DNA of 64,000 nt from Wolinella sp963540505 (GCA_963540505.1 CAUTMV010000009.1:1-64000), one strand, 5' to 3'; shown: positions 50,878-60,953, numbered from the stretch's first letter. Notes: generated by a model from the letters alone, not told the origin. Numbers and translations are program-made.

Positions 50878-53109
50878 TTAAAATTTAATGATTTTAGCAC
50901 CAAATCCGCCCATTTGCGGTGGCGCGTCTTCAAACGAGCGCACCTTCGGGTGAGTTTTTAGAAACTCTTTCACGGCATACGCGAGCTTCCCTGTGCCGAT
51001 CCCATGATAGACCAGCACTTCATCAAAGCCCGTGATTAGCGCGTCTGAGAGGAATTTATCCAGCCTCTCTATCGCCTCTTCACTCCTTAGACCGTGCAAA
51101 TCAAGCGTGAGCGCGCCACTATTTTTCATGCTGATATGAACCTTTGGCGCGGGAATCTTGACCCTAGGAGTGTCCCCTAGCGGCTTGATTTCGCCCTTTT
51201 TTACGCGCAGTTTGAAGCCCTCATCAAGCTCGATCATCGCCTCATTTTCGCTGAGCGAGAGCACCACGCCGCGATTTTGACGATATTTTACCCGCTCGCC
51301 TACTTTCAGCCCGCCCCTGTGCGTGCTCGCCCTATTTTGCCTTGCCTCTTCGTCCTTTTTGATATTTTGCAAAATCTTATTTGCGTTATTCATGCCCTTG
51401 TGGATCGCCTCGACGCCCATCTCCCTAGCCGCCTCTTTTGCCGCGCTGATCGCCTCTTTGTATTCACGCTCCATACGGGTAAGCAACGCCCTGTATTCGT
51501 TCTCTTTTTGCTCGATTTTATCGGCTAGCTCGCCCTTTTTGGCTTTTAATTTTTCCAGCTCAAGATCCATTTGGCGGCTCTTTTGCTTTAGCTCAATCTC
51601 CAATTGCGCGCTCTTTTCAATAAGCTCGCCAAGCTTCTCTTTATCCTCGCCATAGAGGGCTTTTGCGCTCCTAATCACATGGGCGGGAATCCCGTATCGC
51701 TCCGCAGTTTCAAAGGCGTAACTTTTGCCGATTGTTCCTTGCAAAAAGGAAAAAGTCGGCGTTTGACGTTTCTCATCATACAGAGCCGCCATGAGCTCCA
51801 CGCGCTCGTTATTCGCCATGAGAGCCGCCAGCCGCTTGTGGTGCGTGGTGATGATGATTTTGTATTCGCGCTTAAGCAGCTCCTCTAAAATCACCTTAAA
51901 AAGGCTCGCAGCCTCGTCGCTATCGGTTCCAAGCTCGATTTCATCAATACCAATAAGGAATCCGCGCTCTTTGAAAAATCGTTCAAACTCCACCATGCGC
52001 CCTGCAAAAGTCGAAATGTCATTTTTCGCGCTTTGCGGGTCATCTAATATCGCATCGATTCCCCTAAATGTGCCGATGTGTGATTTGTGCGCATTGATTT
52101 TCATCGGGATCAGGTAACGCGCCAAAAAACTCGCACTCAAAAGGGACTTCAAAAGCATTGTTTTCCCACCGGCATTGACGCCCGTTATCAGCAAAATATC
52201 GCGTTCAAAGTCGATATTGAGCACCTTTGGATTGCTTAGCACGGGGTGGGCAAACTCCACAAGCCTAATGCGTCGGTCGCTTTTGGGCGTGATAAACTCA
52301 AGATTCCCAGCCTTAGCGAAATTAACGCGCGCCTGATAGTGATCAAAGCGGTCAAACTCGCGGTTGATAAACTTTAAAAATGCAAGCTCCCGCCCCATCT
52401 GCGCAGAGAGTTCCTTGCAGATGTTAAACTCCATTTCCGTAATTTTGCTAAGAAGCTCCGATTCCCTGCTTTTGAGCCGCGCGATACTTTCAGGAATTGC
52501 ATAGAAAAACCCCGCCGCGCTTCGTCCGATGATCTGCGCTTTGATTGCATTATTAAATCCTCCGCGAAGAAGCAGCGATTCCTCGCCCTCAATCAAGTGG
52601 ATCTGCCGATCGACAAGATAGGGCGCGAGCTGCATATTTGAAAGTAGTGCACGCAAAGCCTCACTAATGTCGCTTTTAATGCGCTTAAGCGCAGTATTCA
52701 CAGAATCAAGTTCGGGGTAGATTCCGCCGTTAAAATTCCCCTCTTTGTCAAAATGCCGTTCAATCTCCAAAACAGCCGCGGGGAATTGGATTTTGCTAAA
52801 CCACTCAAGCAAGATTCCCTCGCAGTGCAGGCTTTTGAGATAGAGCATGTATCGCCACAATTTGACCCACTCAAAGATCTCTTCGCGTCGCAAAAAGCCG
52901 ATTTTTTTCAAATGCACCAAATCACGTTCAAGCGAAGCAATCTGCGGGGGCGGAGTGAAGAGGAGCGGCTCGAGCGCGCGAATAAACTCCTCATGATGAT
53001 GAATATCGCCCTCCATGTAGAGGGGCTTGGCGCGCGCAAAAAACGAGCCAAAAAGCTCTAAAAACGGCTCTAAATCAAGCTTTTTTGCGAGCCTCAAATG
53101 GTGCTGCAA
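50878..53109 (-). CDS. mutS2: MutS2 endonuclease
   Basis: Protein of 743 aa. A MutS-type core and ATPase (Walker A TGVNAGGKTMLLKS near residue 315; Walker B IGIDEIELGTDSDEAASL near residue 383) is followed by a long coiled coil (about residues 490-600) and a C-terminal Smr nuclease domain (LDLHGLRSEEAI near residue 670, then VYHGIGTGKL). MutS2 acts in suppressing recombination or in rescuing collided ribosomes, not in mismatch repair. The start is TTG at 53109 with AAGGGA upstream. It follows the small membrane protein gene by two bases. Confidence 0.93.
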   Translation of the reverse strand: MQHHLRLAKKLDLEPFLELFGSFFARAKPLYMEGDIHHHEEFIRALEPLLFTPPPQIASLERDLVHLKKIGFLRREEIFEWVKLWRYMLYLKSLHCEGILLEWFSKIQFPAAVLEIERHFDKEGNFNGGIYPELDSVNTALKRIKSDISEALRALLSNMQLAPYLVDRQIHLIEGEESLLLRGGFNNAIKAQIIGRSAAGFFYAIPESIARLKSRESELLSKITEMEFNICKELSAQMGRELAFLKFINREFDRFDHYQARVNFAKAGNLEFITPKSDRRIRLVEFAHPVLSNPKVLNIDFERDILLITGVNAGGKTMLLKSLLSASFLARYLIPMKINAHKSHIGTFRGIDAILDDPQSAKNDISTFAGRMVEFERFFKERGFLIGIDEIELGTDSDEAASLFKVILEELLKREYKIIITTHHKRLAALMANNERVELMAALYDEKRQTPTFSFLQGTIGKSYAFETAERYGIPAHVIRSAKALYGEDKEKLGELIEKSAQLEIELKQKSRQMDLELEKLKAKKGELADKIEQKENEYRALLTRMEREYKEAISAAKEAAREMGVEAIHKGMNNANKILQNIKKDEEARQNRASTHRGGLKVGERVKYRQNRGVVLSLSENEAMIELDEGFKLRVKKGEIKPLGDTPRVKIPAPKVHISMKNSGALTLDLHGLRSEEAIERLDKFLSDALITGFDEVLVYHGIGTGKLAYAVKEFLKTHPKVRSFEDAPPQMGGFGAKIIKF

Positions 53110-53111
53110 TT

Positions 53112-53390
53112 TCAGTGTCCCTTAAGCTTGCAGGAATCAAGCGCGAGAGTGAGGCGATGATAGGGGGTGTTTGGCTTGCCCACAAAGCTTAGCGTCCCGC
53201 TCACAAAGTTGAAAGATTGCTCATGAACCTCATAACCCTCGCATTCAAGGCTTTTTCCTTGACTAAAGAGGATCACCAAATGCGCCACATGCTCGCTTTT
53301 TTGCCTCTTTGAGAGGGTGTAGATTCCCGCGCAGAGAATCGCCAAAACTAGCGCAGAAGCGAGAAGAAGCCGCTGGCGTGCGGGGCGCAT
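53112..53390 (-). CDS. small membrane-anchored protein between murC and mutS2
   Basis: Protein of 92 aa with a basic N-terminus, one membrane helix (about residues 7-26) and a periplasmic beta-rich part with two Cys (SLECEGYE and LDSCKLKGH) that could pair. The same position, between murC and mutS2, is held by a small membrane protein gene in C. jejuni (Cj1053c). Function unknown; an envelope role is plausible from murC. Its ATG directly follows the murC stop. Confidence 0.72.
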   Translation of the reverse strand: MRPARQRLLLASALVLAILCAGIYTLSKRQKSEHVAHLVILFSQGKSLECEGYEVHEQSFNFVSGTLSFVGKPNTPYHRLTLALDSCKLKGH

Positions 53391-54710
53391 TTAGTGATTC
53401 CCCCGCAGCTGATAGGTGATGTCGCCCGCGCCAAAACCGATAATAATGCCATCATCAAGCACTTTGATTTGACGCGTCTTATCAAAAAGCGCGATTCCCT
53501 CTTTGGTGGGGGCGAGGTGGGTCGCAAAAGTCGGATTGTAGCGCGCAAAAAGTCCCTTAAAGTCAATCTCTATGGGCTTTTCACTTGCCGCCCACACGGG
53601 CAGGATCACGAGATTATTCGCCCCTTCAAAGCACTCGATGAAACGCTTCAGATTGCTCTTGGTGCGTGAATATTTGTGCGGCTGCCAAATCGCAGTAATA
53701 GGCGAATTCCCAAGCAGGGAGGCATATTTTTTCGTCGCTGTTAAGGTTGCTTTAATCTCTGTGGGATGATGGGCGTAATCATCGATGATTGTGGGATTGC
53801 CGCGGGTAAGAATGTCAAAACGCTTCTTGATTCCCTTAAAATTCCCCAGCCGCTCTTTGATAGTCGCAAGAGGAAGTTTATCAAGCACCGCAAGAATCGC
53901 CAATGAAGCATCAAGTGCGATGTGTTCGCCCAGCCCGAAAATGCGAAATTCCCCCAAATCACGGAGGCTAAAATAGGTATAGGGCTCGCCCTCGCACAGC
54001 TCATAGCGGATATTGAAAATATCGCAACTGGGATAGAGGCGCACCGCCTCAAGCTCGCTAAGCGTCGACAAGAAGGGATCTTCAGCGTTTATAACGCGCT
54101 TTTTTGCCTTTTGCAAAAACTCCTTATAAGCGGCATGAAACAGGGCGAGATCGTAGTCGTAGCTCTCCATGTGTTCGGGCTCGGCATTGGTAACAATCGC
54201 ACAGTGGGGATTTGAATTAAGAAAGCTCTTATCGCTTTCATCGGCTTCAAAGACGACGCATTCGCTCTTCACCTCGCGCACATTTGAGCCAAATTCCTTT
54301 GATTCCGCGCCGATAATCGCGCTACACTCAGGCAAAAGCGCACTTAAAATCGCCGTAGTGGTGCTTTTACCATGTGCGCCCGCGACGGCATAGACGCATT
54401 TTTTATCCAAAATCATCGGCAACGCCATTGCGCGCGAAAGCACTTTAATCCCGAGCTCTTTAGCACGCACAACCTCGATATTATCGGGCTTGATGATGGC
54501 TGAGTGAATGAGCAGATCCTGATTGTTTAACGCCTCTTTGCTGTGCGGAATATGCAGCTTTACCCCGCGCTCCCTGAAATATTGCGTCGTGCTGCTCTCG
54601 CTAATATCCGATCCGCTGATCTCCGCACCCTGCGCGTTCAGGTATTTTGCGAGCCCGGAGATTCCTATGCCTCCGATTCCTACGAAATGAATTTTTAGCT
54701 TTTTAGACAT
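53391..54710 (-). CDS. murC: UDP-N-acetylmuramate--L-alanine ligase
   Basis: Protein of 439 aa. It adds L-alanine to UDP-MurNAc. FVGIGGIGISGLAKYL near residue 9 is the UDP site, AGAHGKSTTTAIL near residue 111 the ATP P-loop, and DDYAHHPTEIKATL near residue 310 the Mur ligase His motif. Its first 16 bases overlap the end of the aminotransferase gene upstream. Confidence 0.95.
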   Translation of the reverse strand: MSKKLKIHFVGIGGIGISGLAKYLNAQGAEISGSDISESSTTQYFRERGVKLHIPHSKEALNNQDLLIHSAIIKPDNIEVVRAKELGIKVLSRAMALPMILDKKCVYAVAGAHGKSTTTAILSALLPECSAIIGAESKEFGSNVREVKSECVVFEADESDKSFLNSNPHCAIVTNAEPEHMESYDYDLALFHAAYKEFLQKAKKRVINAEDPFLSTLSELEAVRLYPSCDIFNIRYELCEGEPYTYFSLRDLGEFRIFGLGEHIALDASLAILAVLDKLPLATIKERLGNFKGIKKRFDILTRGNPTIIDDYAHHPTEIKATLTATKKYASLLGNSPITAIWQPHKYSRTKSNLKRFIECFEGANNLVILPVWAASEKPIEIDFKGLFARYNPTFATHLAPTKEGIALFDKTRQIKVLDDGIIIGFGAGDITYQLRGNH

Positions 54711-55825
54711 GCGGCGACCTTTCTAAGAGCTTCATAGAGGGTGGATTCCTCATGGACGAGCGCGAGACGGACATATCCTTTGCCTGCGCCATTACGCCCT
54801 AGGAACGAACCCGGGAGACACAAAACGCCCGATTCTTCATAGAGGCGTTTGGTAAATTCCATATCATCATTCACCTTGAGCCACACATAAAAGGTGTAAG
54901 GTTCAATCTTTACGCCCAAAATTTCGCGCGCGATGGAGAGATTTTTTGCGTATTTGAGGCGAATAGCAGTAGCGTGCGATTCCTCTTCCCACGCTAGTGT
55001 CGCAGCCTTTTGTAAGGGCAGGGGAATCGCCACTCCGACGTAGGTGCGATAATTAGCATAATCTGCGAGAATCGAAGCATCACCTGCTATGAAGCCGCTC
55101 CTAAGCCCCGGAGCGGAGGAGCGTTTGGAGGCGGAATTTACCGCAAGGACGTTTTTGAAATCGCTATTCCCGGCTTTTATGCTCGCCTCTAAGATGGAGG
55201 CAGGGGGTGTATCTTCGTAAATATCGCCATAGCACTCATCGTTTAAAAGGAGGAAATCAAACTCCTGCGCCCATTTTACCCATTGTATCAGCTCTTGCAG
55301 ACTAAGCGCGCGCCCTGTGGGATTGTTAGGCGAGTTTAGAATCACGAGATCGCACGCTTTCATCTCATCTTCACTTAGGTGCGGAGTGAAGCCATTTTCA
55401 GGCGTTAGCTCCATGTAGATGGTGCGTGCCCTTGAGGCAATCGCCGCGCCCTCATAAATCTGATAGAAAGGATTTGGATGGGCGAGGGTCGGATTTTTCT
55501 TGTCAAAAAGCCAGTATTGCGGGAAGTTAAAGAGCACTTCGCGCGTCCCGAAGGTGGGAAAAATCTCTTCATCGCGCAAGGAGATGTCGTAGCGTCTTTG
55601 AATGTAGCGTTTTTGGGAATCTTTTAGCTCCTGCTCGCCCACACTTTTGGGGTATTTACTAAGCAGGGCGGAGCTCTTTTTTAGTGCTTCTTGAATGAAT
55701 GGCGGGGTCTCAAACTGCGGCTCGCCGATGGTAAGTGCGATGAGCGGGTAATCTTGCGGTGGCGTGAGCGGCGCAATGAGCGTGCGAAGCTTGGCAAAAG
55801 GATAGGGTTCAAAATTCAAAGACAA
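54695..55825 (-). CDS. dapC: class I/II aminotransferase, probable succinyldiaminopimelate transaminase
   Basis: Protein of 376 aa of the fold-type I PLP family. ILNSPNNPTGRALS near residue 157 and NSASKRSSAPGLRSGFIAG near residue 229 (PLP Lys) are clear. Among relatives it looks most like DapC/ArgD-type N-succinyl-diaminopimelate transaminases found next to cell-wall genes; the murC neighbourhood supports a peptidoglycan precursor role. Another aminotransferase specificity cannot be excluded. Confidence 0.8.
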   Translation of the reverse strand: MSLNFEPYPFAKLRTLIAPLTPPQDYPLIALTIGEPQFETPPFIQEALKKSSALLSKYPKSVGEQELKDSQKRYIQRRYDISLRDEEIFPTFGTREVLFNFPQYWLFDKKNPTLAHPNPFYQIYEGAAIASRARTIYMELTPENGFTPHLSEDEMKACDLVILNSPNNPTGRALSLQELIQWVKWAQEFDFLLLNDECYGDIYEDTPPASILEASIKAGNSDFKNVLAVNSASKRSSAPGLRSGFIAGDASILADYANYRTYVGVAIPLPLQKAATLAWEEESHATAIRLKYAKNLSIAREILGVKIEPYTFYVWLKVNDDMEFTKRLYEESGVLCLPGSFLGRNGAGKGYVRLALVHEESTLYEALRKVAACLKS

Positions 55826-55934
55826 TCTCCAAAATAAACTGCCCGCCTAAACAGACGGGAATCGCGCCCTAAGGCTCGTTTGAGCAACAAATATGCGGAG
55901 AATTCTAACGAAAATAGCTGCAAATGAAGCCTAT

Positions 55935-57431
55935 CTAATCAAACCTTTTTTTGCGCGTTCTATTCCCCTCAGAAGAGCCGCGATCCCCGCGGAATCCCCG
56001 CCCTCTGCCGCGATGATTCCCGCTATATTCTCTGCCGCCCTTGCCCTCGCGTCGCTTATCCTCGCCGCCTAAGCGACGTTTTAGGTGCGTTAAATCCTCT
56101 TTGCTTAAGCCGATTTTATTCGGTCCCATGATCGTGCTCTTTTTGATGAGCATGGAGAGGAGTTTGCACGCAAGCTGTGTGGTGTCGATTTCGCCACGGA
56201 TTTGCTCGTAAATCCTGAGCGCATCATCGGTAATTTGGTGATTCATGAGGGTCTGAATGAGCTTGGAATCCGTCTGTTTAAGCGTCTGCTCAATCGTGGG
56301 AATCTCGTAGAGCTCAATGCTCGCTTTGGTGTTTTCGGTGATTCGCCTAATCTCCTTAAACTCCAGCGGTGTGGCAAGTGTGATGGCGATACCCTTTTTG
56401 CCCGCGCGCCCCGTGCGTCCGATACGATGGACGTAGCTCTCGGGATTGAGCGGGATATGATAGTTGAAAACATGGCTGACGTTGCTAATATCAAGCCCGC
56501 GCGCCGCCACATCGGTCGCCACGAGAATGTCGATATTCCCCTGCTTGAAAGCATTGATAGAGTTCTGCCGCTCCCGCTGCTCCATATCTCCATGGAGCGC
56601 ACCCGCCTGATAGCCCTTGGCTACGAGGCGACTTGAGAGATCATCCGCCTCCTTTTTCATGCGCGTGAAGATAATCGTCTTAGTCGGTGCTTCACTGTCA
56701 ATGAGGCGCACAATTGCGTCCTCGCGCTCGTATTCGTTGATAATGTAATAACGCTGCGAAATATCGCTGTTGGTCGTCTCGGTCGAGGCGATTTTGACCA
56801 TTTTCGGATTTTGGAGGATCTTTTGCGCGAGGCTCTTAATCGGAGGAGGCATTGTCGCGGAAAATAGCAGCGTCTGCCTGTGTCTGGGCAGATAGGTGAA
56901 AATCTCCTCAATATCATCGAGGAATCCCATATCCAACATCTCATCGGACTCATCAAGCACGACGGTCTTTGGATTGAAATTCTTAAGGCGATCATTGCGC
57001 AAATGATCCAGCAGTCGCCCCGGAGTGGCAATGATGACTTGCGGACGCTTCTCTAAAAGCTCAACCTGCCTTCTAATCGCCTGCCCGCCGTAGACGGAGA
57101 CGGTTTTGGTGCGGCAGAAGCGACCGAGCTTAAAAATCTCATCGCTAATTTGCATTGCAAGCTCGCGTGTAGGCGTGATGATGAGGGCTTCAATATCGCC
57201 GTTGTTTTTTAGATTCTCAATGATGGGAAGCCCAAAAGCCGCGGTTTTTCCCGTGCCTGTTTGCGCCTGAGCGATGAGATCATGCCCGCCCAAAATAAGA
57301 GGAATCGACTCGACTTGAATCGGGCTGGGGAGCTTAAAGCCCGCCTCGATAATCCCTCTAGTCAGGGAATCCTTAAAGCCGAATTGCGCAAAACCCGCCT
57401 GCTCTTGCTCTGTGTGTGTTGTTTGTTCCAT
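55935..57431 (-). CDS. DEAD-box-family RNA helicase with DESD motif
   Basis: Protein of 498 aa. The Q motif is FGFKDSLTRGIIEAGFKLPS, Walker A AQTGTGKTAAFGLP near residue 56, motif III FSATMPP, and motif VI HRIGRTGRAGKKG. Motif II reads DESD (in VLDESDEMLDMGF) instead of DEAD, confirmed in the bases. A basic Arg/Gly-rich tail (residues about 450-498) should bind RNA. The protein resembles the single DEAD-box helicase of Helicobacter and Campylobacter (RhpA-like), involved in mRNA decay or cold adaptation. Monocistronic. Confidence 0.92.
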   Translation of the reverse strand: MEQTTHTEQEQAGFAQFGFKDSLTRGIIEAGFKLPSPIQVESIPLILGGHDLIAQAQTGTGKTAAFGLPIIENLKNNGDIEALIITPTRELAMQISDEIFKLGRFCRTKTVSVYGGQAIRRQVELLEKRPQVIIATPGRLLDHLRNDRLKNFNPKTVVLDESDEMLDMGFLDDIEEIFTYLPRHRQTLLFSATMPPPIKSLAQKILQNPKMVKIASTETTNSDISQRYYIINEYEREDAIVRLIDSEAPTKTIIFTRMKKEADDLSSRLVAKGYQAGALHGDMEQRERQNSINAFKQGNIDILVATDVAARGLDISNVSHVFNYHIPLNPESYVHRIGRTGRAGKKGIAITLATPLEFKEIRRITENTKASIELYEIPTIEQTLKQTDSKLIQTLMNHQITDDALRIYEQIRGEIDTTQLACKLLSMLIKKSTIMGPNKIGLSKEDLTHLKRRLGGEDKRREGKGGREYSGNHRGRGRGFRGDRGSSEGNRTRKKRFD

Positions 57432-57645
57432 GAAGATGTTGTTACTCTCTTGATGTTAATTTGTCCGCTTTTTGCGGTGTTTTGGGAGGTTCAAAGGGGT
57501 GTTCGGAGAAATCGTTTGTCCGCTTGGGCGCAAGAACCTACCTGAAAATGCGAAAGGCGGATTCTATAAGAAAGAAGCTGAAGTTACAAAGAGGCAGAAT
57601 GTTGTGCGTGATATTTAGTGCGCTAAAATTTTACTACTGGAAATT

Positions 57646-58710
57646 TTAATTAGGTTTAGAAGAAGGAGTTTCTTCTATGAAAGTTTTAAAATCCGGAAGC
57701 GATTCGAGACGATTGCGTAAATCATCTAATGCTGGAACATTATTAATTGATTCTTTGAAGCGCTGCAAGAGTTGGTAGGTTCTGATTTTAGAACCCTTAG
57801 AATTCAAGTGATAGTTGGTATCGTAAAAATAAGATTTTGGATATAAAAAATCCGTCGGTTGCCCGATAACGGGAATATGGCTATCTTTGAAATGCTTGAT
57901 TAGATGCGCAAAATAGGTGGTGTAAGGGTCGTTATAGTATTCTTCAAAATTCATCGTATTTGGAAAAGTCACAAACAAATATATTCTTCTCTCTTTACAC
58001 CATTGGTTAAAGGCTAGTATCTCTTGGATTCCTCGAGTTTGCTCCAAAGGAAGCGGTGGAGAGAGCGGCTTTGGTGTGCTTTCGATAAAAGCTTGAGTTT
58101 GTCCTTCTTTTCTTGTCTCGTCTCCATTTTTATTAAGCGTTTCGGATGTGTAAATCATTCCTGTTTTTGGCTCAAGCGGTGCCCCGTGAAGCCGTATATC
58201 CACGATACTTACCAAAGATTTAATGAATTCCAAGGGTTTTATGGTTTGGAGCATCAGGATTTTCTCCCGTATGCTTAAGTGTTTTTCGAAATAACCCCGA
58301 TCGTATGTAAGCGAGAAATCTCTCTTGAGAGTTCTGTGCACTCCGTTCCATTTGTAAAGTTCAAATTCAAAAGGCAGAATTACGATGTCACCTGAATGTA
58401 GGAACTGTTTTATTGCATAAAGAGGGTAGTCCGTCTGTAAACCGGCATGCATACCCATATTGACCGTGGGAATTCCAAGCCATTTCTCAATCAAGTGAGT
58501 CTCGATTCCAAAGAGTGAATTGCTACCACTTACAAAAACTATTTTCCGCCCCTGAATCGAACGGGCGTATGCATTTTTCTTGAGATAGCTTTTGTGCATC
58601 CAAAGTGTTTCCCCTTTGGGGACTTGATAGAATAGATAACTGCTTAATGAAGAGAAAACTACCATGCAGAGGAATGAGGCAACAAAAAAGAGTAAAAACT
58701 TTTTATACAC
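57646..58710 (-). CDS. membrane-anchored SGNH-like protein, partner of the MBOAT acyltransferase
   Basis: Protein of 354 aa with one N-terminal membrane helix (about residues 4-30). VFVSGSNSLFGIE near residue 58 has the Ser nucleophile region, and YFYDTNYHLNSKGSKIRT near residue 298 gives the Asp-x-x-His pair of SGNH hydrolases/acyltransferases. It lies ten bases downstream of an MBOAT gene. Such pairs, like AlgI with AlgJ/AlgX or PatA with PatB, O-acetylate an extracellular polysaccharide or peptidoglycan. The acceptor here is unknown. The region is more AT-rich than its neighbours, perhaps transferred. Confidence 0.75.
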   Translation of the reverse strand: MYKKFLLFFVASFLCMVVFSSLSSYLFYQVPKGETLWMHKSYLKKNAYARSIQGRKIVFVSGSNSLFGIETHLIEKWLGIPTVNMGMHAGLQTDYPLYAIKQFLHSGDIVILPFEFELYKWNGVHRTLKRDFSLTYDRGYFEKHLSIREKILMLQTIKPLEFIKSLVSIVDIRLHGAPLEPKTGMIYTSETLNKNGDETRKEGQTQAFIESTPKPLSPPLPLEQTRGIQEILAFNQWCKERRIYLFVTFPNTMNFEEYYNDPYTTYFAHLIKHFKDSHIPVIGQPTDFLYPKSYFYDTNYHLNSKGSKIRTYQLLQRFKESINNVPALDDLRNRLESLPDFKTFIEETPSSKPN

Positions 58711-58720
58711 GGATATTCCC

Positions 58721-60169
58721 TTAAAAATTAAAATATAAAAATTCAGATTTGACAGTTAGCAGATTCAAAAGCCCGTAATAGAATATAAATGCAACTAAAA
58801 AAGCCGTGGTTTTATTTGGAGTGAAGCGATTTCTGAAGTAGGTGCTATTTTTGCCTAAGAGTGAGAGAAGTAACGCCGTTAGAATGGGAGCGGCTATTGT
58901 GTAATCAGCCCTCATGTGTACCATCCACAGATCAAACCTGATTCCTAGAGCTTGCAAAAACTCCAGTCTTGATGACAATGCGCCGGGTAATATAACTCCA
59001 TTGAAGCCGAGCATTCCTCGTAACACCTTGAGAGCGTCTTCAAGCTCTTTGGCCCTAAAAAAGATCCATGCCACATTAATAAAATTAAAGGTGATTAGCC
59101 ACGCAAGCCATCCATACATTTTAAAACCAAGATGATTGTAGATACGGTGGATAATGGTGGCAATTCCGTGGAGAGCCCCCCAAATGACAAACATCCAGCT
59201 TGCCCCATGCCACAAGCCCCCAAGAATAAAGACTGACAAGAGGTTCAGATAGCCCCTAAAACGACCAACCCGATTCCCGCCCAGCGGGACATAGAGGTAA
59301 TCTTTCAGAAATCGAGACAGAGTAATGTGCCATCTTCTCCAAAACTCTTGGATGTTTGAGGCTTTATAAGGGGAGTTGAAGTTCGTGGGCAGCTTGATGT
59401 TAAAAAGCAGCGCCGCTCCTATCGCCATATCCGTGTATCCGCTAAAATCAAAGTAGAGTTGCAGAGTGTAGCTTAAGCTGGTTGCCCATGCCTCAAAGAA
59501 ATTCAAAATAGGTGCTTCATCAAATCCGATATTAGCTATGGGAGCTAGTCCATCGGCGATCACCGTTTTCTTAAAAAGACCGATGGAGAAGAGAAGGATT
59601 CCCGTAGCAATATTTTTGTAATTCCTAATAAAGTTTTGCTTGTTAGAAAACTGCGGCATTATCTCTTGATGATGCACAATAGGACCGGCGATGAGTTGTG
59701 GAAAGAAAGTCACAAAAAGCATATAGGAGAGCAGATCATATTCTTTGCACTCGCCTCTGTAGCTATCCACAAGGAAAGCAATTTGCTGAAAAGTAAAGAA
59801 GCTGATCGCCAGTGGTAGAGCGATTGCAGGGAGAGGCAATTGGGAATCAAAAATGGTATTGAAATTCGTTAAGAAAAAATTTGTATATTTGAAATATCCT
59901 AGTAATGCGAGGTTAAATGCGATTCCAGCAATGAGAGTAGCCTTAGAATTCGATGTGCGGACAAGACGTATTCCGATGGCGTAGTTGACAAAAATTGAGA
60001 GCAAAATCAGGGGTAGGTAGAGCAGATTCCAGTAACTGTAAAAAAAGAGACTTCCAGCCACTAGCCATGCTTTTGAGGCGACAATCAGTCTTTTTGAGAG
60101 CAGAAGAAAATAGCCAACAAACACAATAGGGAGAAATAAAAAGATAAATTCGTAAGAATTAAATAGCAT
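58721..60169 (-). CDS. MBOAT-family O-acyltransferase (AlgI type)
   Basis: Protein of 482 aa with ten or more membrane helices. MLFNSYEFIFLFLPIVF is the usual AlgI-family start; FFPQLIAGPIVHHQEIMPQF, FDFSGYTDMAIG and FWRRWHITLSRFLKDYLYVP are diagnostic; and GLWHGASWMFVIWG carries the conserved catalytic His. It moves acetyl groups across the membrane for transfer by the SGNH protein downstream. No polymer synthesis genes lie next to it in the window. Confidence 0.9.
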   Translation of the reverse strand: MLFNSYEFIFLFLPIVFVGYFLLLSKRLIVASKAWLVAGSLFFYSYWNLLYLPLILLSIFVNYAIGIRLVRTSNSKATLIAGIAFNLALLGYFKYTNFFLTNFNTIFDSQLPLPAIALPLAISFFTFQQIAFLVDSYRGECKEYDLLSYMLFVTFFPQLIAGPIVHHQEIMPQFSNKQNFIRNYKNIATGILLFSIGLFKKTVIADGLAPIANIGFDEAPILNFFEAWATSLSYTLQLYFDFSGYTDMAIGAALLFNIKLPTNFNSPYKASNIQEFWRRWHITLSRFLKDYLYVPLGGNRVGRFRGYLNLLSVFILGGLWHGASWMFVIWGALHGIATIIHRIYNHLGFKMYGWLAWLITFNFINVAWIFFRAKELEDALKVLRGMLGFNGVILPGALSSRLEFLQALGIRFDLWMVHMRADYTIAAPILTALLLSLLGKNSTYFRNRFTPNKTTAFLVAFIFYYGLLNLLTVKSEFLYFNF

Positions 60170-60354
60170 ACCTGATTCCGTATTTCGTAAAATTAGTGTT
60201 GAATGATTTATGGCATTCGTGAAATTTTATGTCAAAAAGGCGTATCCCGGATGACGATTTGCGATGCTAGTAAAATGTAGATAAATAGACACTGAGATTT
60301 TTCTCATATCCGTAAAAATATAATCGCTCTACCACAAAAAAGGCGATTATCGAA

Positions 60355-60813
60355 ATGCTGACAATTAAAGAGATATCAGAGAGGTTTCATATTTCCAAAA
60401 GCACGCTCTATGGGTGGCAAACAGATCGCAAGGAGTTGTTTGAATATCTGCGAAGTGCCAATAGCTATGAGGATAGGTTGAGGGAGATCAATATAGTGCT
60501 GGAGGCGTATGCCAAAGGAATCTCTCCGATCTTTCTTTATGAAGAGATTGAGTGTCTGCTTGATATTCCTTTGGATTCTTGTGAGGCTAGTGAGGCTTTG
60601 CATCTGGAGTTAATTTTGGCGAGGATGTGGAAGGACAATGCGCTAAAGCCTGAAATTTTTGTGGAGGTTGTGAGCAAAATCAGGTCACTTAATGTCGTTG
60701 AAAAGTATCTTTTAAAGCGAACGATCGGGATTGTTCGGGAACGTATAAGTCGCAATAAAGAGGAAAAAAGTTCGCTTGTTGCGCACTACTTTAAATCTTT
60801 TTTGGTTAATTAA
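60355..60813 (+). CDS. HTH protein of unknown role
   Basis: Protein of 152 aa. Residues 1-30 (LTIKEISERFHISKSTLYGW) form a helix-turn-helix of the kind used to bind DNA. The rest is helical and charged and I recognise no domain. TATAAT at 60319-60324, with AT-rich upstream sequence, is a likely promoter for it. It is transcribed divergently from the MBOAT pair and may regulate it or be an orphan. Low confidence beyond the HTH. Confidence 0.65.
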   Translation: MLTIKEISERFHISKSTLYGWQTDRKELFEYLRSANSYEDRLREINIVLEAYAKGISPIFLYEEIECLLDIPLDSCEASEALHLELILARMWKDNALKPEIFVEVVSKIRSLNVVEKYLLKRTIGIVRERISRNKEEKSSLVAHYFKSFLVN

Positions 60814-60953
60814 AAAGGATGCAAATTTTAGTTTCTTGGGAATCTAAACAATCCGGCTTTTGGAGTTTGAGCTTTTAAAAATCCTACATAAAAGAATCTT
60901 TTAAGACTTCTCGCTATAAGGTTTGAGCCTTTTTAAACAAAGGAGAATTTTTC

